Notes under the pieces: model-generated
What the model saw: only the letters and a program-made list of their open reading frames with translations
Databases searched by the model: none
What the model was told of the DNA's origin: nothing
Shown: one piece after another, positions 60,094 to 64,000 of the stretch
How the letters are laid out: every line of letters begins with the position of its first letter
How positions within the stretch are numbered: position 1 is the first letter of the stretch
Source of the DNA: Anaerolineaceae bacterium
GTDB lineage: Bacteria > Chloroflexota > Anaerolineae > Aggregatilineales > Phototrophicaceae
Length of the DNA stretch: 64,000 nucleotides
Assembly: GCA_002702065.1 (NCBI GenBank)
Contig: NZXX01000013.1
Span: 1-64,000, forward strand
Direction of reading: 5' to 3'
Made by a program: the position numbers and the translations under genes

Positions 60094-62077
60094 TTTCGGA
60101 TACCTCCTCCCATTGGCCGGTAAACCGGAAATTGATGATCGTAATCGCCGCCACGATCAGGAAGATAAACAGGCTGATGGTCGAGGCAAAGGCGTAGTCG
60201 GTGCCGCCCTGCGTGCCGAATGCCTGCCGGTACGTGTAGGTGATGAGGATGTCGGTGTGGCCGGATGGCACCGTACTGCCCGCGATGGCCGGACCACCGT
60301 TGTTGAACAGCTCGATCACCGTGAAGTTGTTGAAGTTAAAGGCAAACGACGCGATCAATAGCGGGCCGACTGCGACCAGAATCAGCGGCAGAGTCAGGGT
60401 GCGGAACTTCTGCCAGGGGCTGGCCCCATCCACATCCGCCGCTTCGTACATATCCTTCGGGATACCTTGCAGCGCCCCGGTCACGATCAGCATCATGTAC
60501 GGGAAACCGAGCCAGAGCTGGATCATCAGAATGGCAAAGCGGGCGGCAGTGGCGTTGCCATACCACTGCGGGGCCGTGCCAAAAATCGAGCCCAGCACAT
60601 CGTTGATGAAGCCAAGATTGGGGTCGAACATGCCGCGCCAGACGACAACGCTGATAAACGCCGGGATGGTGTACGGGATCAGGATGAGCGAACGAAACAA
60701 CTTGCGCTTCGGGATAATCTCGTCATCCATCAGCAGCGCAATCGCCATGCCCAGCGCGAACGTAATAATGACGGTCGCCCCTGCATGGATGATCGTCCAG
60801 ACGAAAATGGTCAGGAACGGCCCCCAGATACCACTGTTGGTGAACAGGCGCACGAAGTTATCGAAGCCGACCACGACAAAATAGCCGGGGGTCAGGAACG
60901 GTTCGGGCTGTTCGTCCAGGTCTTCCGGCACCGTTTCCGGTATCAGCGTGAACGTCCCGTCGACCGGTTCGTAGGCCACACCCGTATCGCGATGGACCAT
61001 GCGGTTGGTTTCGGCGTCATATTCGAACAACGACCGGAAGCGCCCGGCCCGGTTGGCGGAAAACGGATCAACCTGAATCGGGTTTTCCGGGTCGCCAAAC
61101 GAGCGTAAACGCAGGTCATTGGCGAATGCCGTCCGTTCCCGGTTGCTGAGGATGCGGTAATCACCAATCGACTGCGGCTGACCGTCCAGCACGACCGGTT
61201 TGCCGGGCCGCGCCAGCACGGTGCTGTCGCCATCTTCCTCCGTCAGCCACAGGGCATACTGTCCGTCTGGCCCAGCGAAGACCTGCGCGTTATAGGTGAC
61301 CGGGCTGCGGCCATTGTAATCCACGACGATGCCCTGTGCCGGGTCGAGCAGATAGCCGGATTCAGCCTCGGTGTCTTCGGTGATGGTTGTCAGCGGCAGC
61401 GTGTTGATCGGGTGGCCGTATTCCAGCGACTCCGCCCCGGCCAGCGCGTCCGCGGCGGCTTCCGTCGTCAGCGGCTCAAAACCTTCGATGGTAGCTGTCG
61501 GCGGGCCATCTTCCGTTTCCTCGATGGTGACGCCATCGACTCCGGCGAGTTCGGGCGTGACGGGTTCAATCGCACCAGTTTCGTAGGCCACCGTCAGGCT
61601 GCTGTCGTCACGACCTTCCAGCCACAGCACATACTCGTCCGTATCCGGATTGCGATAGGCGGTGAAGGTTTGCAGTTGTTCGCCTTCGGGCAGGTAGCGA
61701 TATTCGGGCCGGGCCTGAATCAGTTCGATGGCCTGTGTCTGGGTCAGCAGATTGCCGGTGCGGAAGTTGGTAAAGGCGTAGTACACGGTGATGATGACCG
61801 GGTACAGCACCATCAGCACCATCAGCGCCAGGCCGGGCGAGAGCCAGCGATACGGGAACAAACGCTCATTGAGGAAAATGACGTTGAGGCCAACGGTAAT
61901 TAATGCAATGACCGCGGCGATGGGCCAGTTACCTGCGTCCAACAGGCGCAGCACCAGCCAGATAGCGAAGGCGTCGATGAGGGCCAGCCCGCCATAGCGC
62001 AGCAACGTGCCCGGCAACGCACCAGAAAACAACGCGAGGGGGCTGTTGGTCTGCCGGGAATCGGTATTCTCTGTCAT
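60086..62077 (-). CDS. malF: Maltose-type ABC permease (MalF-like) with enlarged extracellular domain
   Basis: A 663-residue MalF homologue. After two or three N-terminal transmembrane helices comes an extracellular insertion of roughly 290 residues (about 105-395), larger than the P2 domain of E. coli MalF. It is rich in acidic residues and seems to hold a repeated strand pattern (D-E-Y-V-L-W-L-E and G-Q-Y-A-L-W-L-T). The core permease follows (V-G-F-D-N-F, E-A-A-D-V-D-G-A-S-P-W, F-N-N-F-T-V-I-E-L-F-N-N-G-G-P). ATG 62077 is favoured over GTG 62086 by spacing to AAGGGTGG. Confidence 0.9.
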   Translation of the reverse strand: MTENTDSRQTNSPLALFSGALPGTLLRYGGLALIDAFAIWLVLRLLDAGNWPIAAVIALITVGLNVIFLNERLFPYRWLSPGLALMVLMVLYPVIITVYYAFTNFRTGNLLTQTQAIELIQARPEYRYLPEGEQLQTFTAYRNPDTDEYVLWLEGRDDSSLTVAYETGAIEPVTPELAGVDGVTIEETEDGPPTATIEGFEPLTTEAAADALAGAESLEYGHPINTLPLTTITEDTEAESGYLLDPAQGIVVDYNGRSPVTYNAQVFAGPDGQYALWLTEEDGDSTVLARPGKPVVLDGQPQSIGDYRILSNRERTAFANDLRLRSFGDPENPIQVDPFSANRAGRFRSLFEYDAETNRMVHRDTGVAYEPVDGTFTLIPETVPEDLDEQPEPFLTPGYFVVVGFDNFVRLFTNSGIWGPFLTIFVWTIIHAGATVIITFALGMAIALLMDDEIIPKRKLFRSLILIPYTIPAFISVVVWRGMFDPNLGFINDVLGSIFGTAPQWYGNATAARFAILMIQLWLGFPYMMLIVTGALQGIPKDMYEAADVDGASPWQKFRTLTLPLILVAVGPLLIASFAFNFNNFTVIELFNNGGPAIAGSTVPSGHTDILITYTYRQAFGTQGGTDYAFASTISLFIFLIVAAITIINFRFTGQWEEVSENV

Positions 62078-62212
62078 ACCTTCCACCCTTGTGTCTGATG
62101 TCTATTTGATAAAAAGCCATGCCCCGGTCATCGAAGCATGGCTGTGGATATGGTCAGATGATGAGCAATCATTTCCGCCGATATTGAGAAACGAGCCACA
62201 TCCCTGGCAGGT

Positions 62213-62300
62213 ACCTCACCCCGTCCTCGACATTTATCTTCGGCCACCCCTCTCCATTGATAGAGAGGGGAAACGGAGCCACGCGACGCAGGGGTGAGGT
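62213..62300 (-). repeat. CCTCACCCC...GGGGTGAGG intercistronic palindromic element
   Basis: An 88-bp element starts ACCTCACCCC and ends GGGGTGAGGT, with an inner perfect hairpin CCCCTCTC/GAGAGGGG (62247-62254, 62263-62270). It lies between the binding-protein gene and the malF-like gene, like the element at 40793. Confidence 0.75.
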
Positions 62301-62343
62301 GTGAAAAAGCGACATGATAGCCGCAGTATCAATAGCTGTCAGA

Positions 62344-63546
62344 TTATTCGGCTTCCGGTTCGCAGACAGGAATGGCGGCGCGAACCTGCTCGGCGGCGGT
62401 CATGGATTCTGCCGCACAGCTCGACGGGTCGGCCAGGCACAATTCCATCTGGTTCGACCAGCTTTCCCAGACCGATCCCATTTCCGGGATACCGGGCTGC
62501 GGCGCACCGTTGACACTGGCTTCGGTAAACGCCTGAACCGCTTCGTCATCAACCTCGACGTTCAACCACGCTGGCGGACGCTGTTCGGCGTCGTACAACT
62601 GCTGCATGGTGGTATCGTTGGCGATGAATTCGTTCAGGAAAATCTGAGCCGTCGCCGGGTCTTCGGCAAATGCGCTGATCATGAAGCCACGCGCGCTGAG
62701 GAACGGACGCGCCGGGCCACCGGGGCCATCCGGCGGTGCGGAAATCGCAAAGTTGATGTCCGACGCACGCAGGGTTTCGAGCGACCACGAGCCGGTCAGC
62801 ATCATGGCCGCTTCGCCCTCGGTGAACAGCGACCACATGGCTTCCTGCTGGAGGCTGAGGGGCATCAGACCATCTTCGGCCAGCCCACCCAGATATTCAT
62901 AGGCCTCGATGGTGCCTTCACTGTCCAGCCCGACGTCGCAGGCATCGTAGCCAACACCTTCTTCGAAGCCAAACACATAGCCGCCAAATGCGCTGACGAC
63001 CGAGTAGGAGTGCCAGGGGTCACGCTGCTGGATCACATAGCCGTAAATATCTTCTTCGGCCAGTGCTTCAGCAATTTCGCGCACGTCTTCCCAGGTTTCC
63101 GGTGCTTCCGGCACCAGGTCGACATTGCGGAAGAAGGCCACATTATCGACCGCGTAAGGGACGCCATACACTTCGCCGTTGTAGGTAAAGGCGTTGATGG
63201 CATTGGGGTTAAAATCTTCTTCCATGCCGGACAAATCAACCGGGCTAAGCAGGCTGTCTGTCACCAGTTCACCCAGCCAGTCGTGCGCGCCAATCAGAAT
63301 ATCGGGGCCTTCGCCGGTCGGGGCGGTCTGGACAAACTGACCGCGAATGTCGTTAAACGGAATTTGCTGGACGATGACTTCGACGCCATATTCATCGGCA
63401 AAATCCGCGCCGATTTCCTGAGCCACTTCGAAGGTAATCTCATCCGCCCATACGGTGAGTGAGGGCCCGTCCTGGGCCAGCACACCCAACGGCAGGCTCA
63501 TGAGCAGGACTGCAAACAAACAGAAAACAATTAATTTTCTTGACAT
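62344..63546 (-). CDS. malE: Secreted maltose-type binding protein (MalE-like)
   Basis: A 400-residue family-1 binding protein with a Sec signal (M-S-R-K-L-I-V, hydrophobic core, V-L-A-Q) and no lipobox. The mature start is S-L-T-V-W-A-D-E. G-V-P-Y-A-V-D-N-V-A-F-F-R-N and P-E-T-W-E-D-V are MalE-like hinge residues. ATG 63546 follows AGGAGG; the longer frame is not used. It supplies MalF/MalG homologues encoded downstream; an intercistronic palindrome may favour its higher expression. Confidence 0.88.
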   Translation of the reverse strand: MSRKLIVFCLFAVLLMSLPLGVLAQDGPSLTVWADEITFEVAQEIGADFADEYGVEVIVQQIPFNDIRGQFVQTAPTGEGPDILIGAHDWLGELVTDSLLSPVDLSGMEEDFNPNAINAFTYNGEVYGVPYAVDNVAFFRNVDLVPEAPETWEDVREIAEALAEEDIYGYVIQQRDPWHSYSVVSAFGGYVFGFEEGVGYDACDVGLDSEGTIEAYEYLGGLAEDGLMPLSLQQEAMWSLFTEGEAAMMLTGSWSLETLRASDINFAISAPPDGPGGPARPFLSARGFMISAFAEDPATAQIFLNEFIANDTTMQQLYDAEQRPPAWLNVEVDDEAVQAFTEASVNGAPQPGIPEMGSVWESWSNQMELCLADPSSCAAESMTAAEQVRAAIPVCEPEAE

Positions 63547-63825
63547 TGCCAATCCTCCTGAAAATAACAACACGCTGATCAAAGCATACCATGCGCGTTT
63601 GTTTACATGCAACAATTCAAGGCTGAAAATGAGGCCGCATCAGGACAATTGTCAGGGAACGGATGGCGGCGTTTTCAGGCAGGCGCGCTCACGCCGCCTA
63701 ACTTGTGGCAAATCTCCTGCAACTGCGGTTATATTCTTATTAATTGATCAGGGCATGTCACGCATTGGGCACGGTAGCTTGCTGCTGATCGCAGACATTG
63801 AGAATGGCAGTTCAGGCAGATAAGT

Positions 63826-64000
63826 ATGGCCGAAGAACGGCTCCAAAAGGCGCGCAGGCTCATCGACAACGGACAGTATCAGGCCGCCCGCGAACTGCTC
63901 GATAAAATTGACGACGACCAGGCTGCCGAAATGCTGGCGGAACTGGACGTGCTGGAAACGACACGCCCGCCGCTGCTGCGGGTGCCCTATCTGCTGGCGA
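63826..64000 (+). CDS. Helical-repeat-like protein, 3' partial
   Basis: The reading frame starts at ATG 63826 and runs off the window (58 codons seen). It begins M-A-E-E-R-L-Q-K-A-R-R-L-I-D, then G-Q-Y-Q-A-A-R-E-L-L, the pattern of a tetratricopeptide-like helix pair. Such short modules introduce membrane-anchored proteins in many genomes, but the rest is missing, so no function is given. Confidence 0.6.
   Translation, partial: MAEERLQKARRLIDNGQYQAARELLDKIDDDQAAEMLAELDVLETTRPPLLRVPYLLA

Overview
The window reads as GC-rich chromosomal DNA of a heterotrophic, probably single-membrane bacterium. The best guess is a Chloroflexota (Anaerolineae-like) genome. The reasons are the density of CUT1-type sugar ABC transporters, secreted binding proteins with plain Sec signals ending in A-Q rather than lipoboxes, giant SdrD_B-domain surface proteins, and GTAGGGGCG-type and CCTCACCCC-type intergenic palindromes. 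This assignment is inference; no rRNA or tRNA gene was recognised.

Layout. (1) 1-8330: 3' part of a giant surface protein with 18 SdrD_B-like repeats followed by two duplicated beta-propeller modules. (2) 8399-10321: a PIN toxin-antitoxin pair, a small charged protein and a nucleotidyltransferase. (3) 10595-23230: ten consecutive minus-strand genes that look like one operon. In transcription order they are a DeoR regulator with an inserted, apparently circularly permuted sugar-binding domain, SDR dehydrogenase, DUF4432 mutarotase-like protein, enoyl-CoA hydratase, CaiB/BaiF CoA-transferase, a signal-less solute-binding-like protein, GH38 alpha-mannosidase, two CUT1 permeases and a secreted binding protein. 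A near-consensus promoter with an overlapping palindrome precedes the regulator. (4) 23578-26693: membrane and secreted proteins, a frameshifted SUKH gene and decayed repeats. (5) 26694-31016: a cobalamin riboswitch controlling btuF-btuC-btuD-cobO. (6) 31048-39187: small housekeeping and hypothetical genes, including DinB, KDPG aldolase, PRC-barrel, thioredoxin-VKOR, a tyrosine phosphatase and a three-gene cluster of small proteins. (7) 39465-46957: a second CUT1 operon with two non-equivalent ATPases, split by a PIN toxin-antitoxin pair and a CDF metal exporter. (8) 47152-59084: secreted nuclease, HD protein, M20 peptidase, DUF2254 protein, hydrolase and an AraC/cupin/aldo-keto reductase module. 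(9) 59173-63546: a MalEFG-like operon whose MalF has an oversized extracellular domain. (10) 63826-64000: start of a helical-repeat-like protein.

How the genes work together. Three sugar importers dominate, but only the middle one carries ATPases, so the other two probably borrow a shared MalK-type ATPase. The strongest candidate for an undescribed system is the 12.6-kb operon at 10595-23230. It joins oligosaccharide import and mannosidase chemistry to CoA-ester chemistry under an unusual ligand-sensing DeoR regulator. Also notable are the asymmetric ATPase pair at 44695-46957 and the same palindromic element sitting directly after the binding-protein gene in two separate sugar operons.
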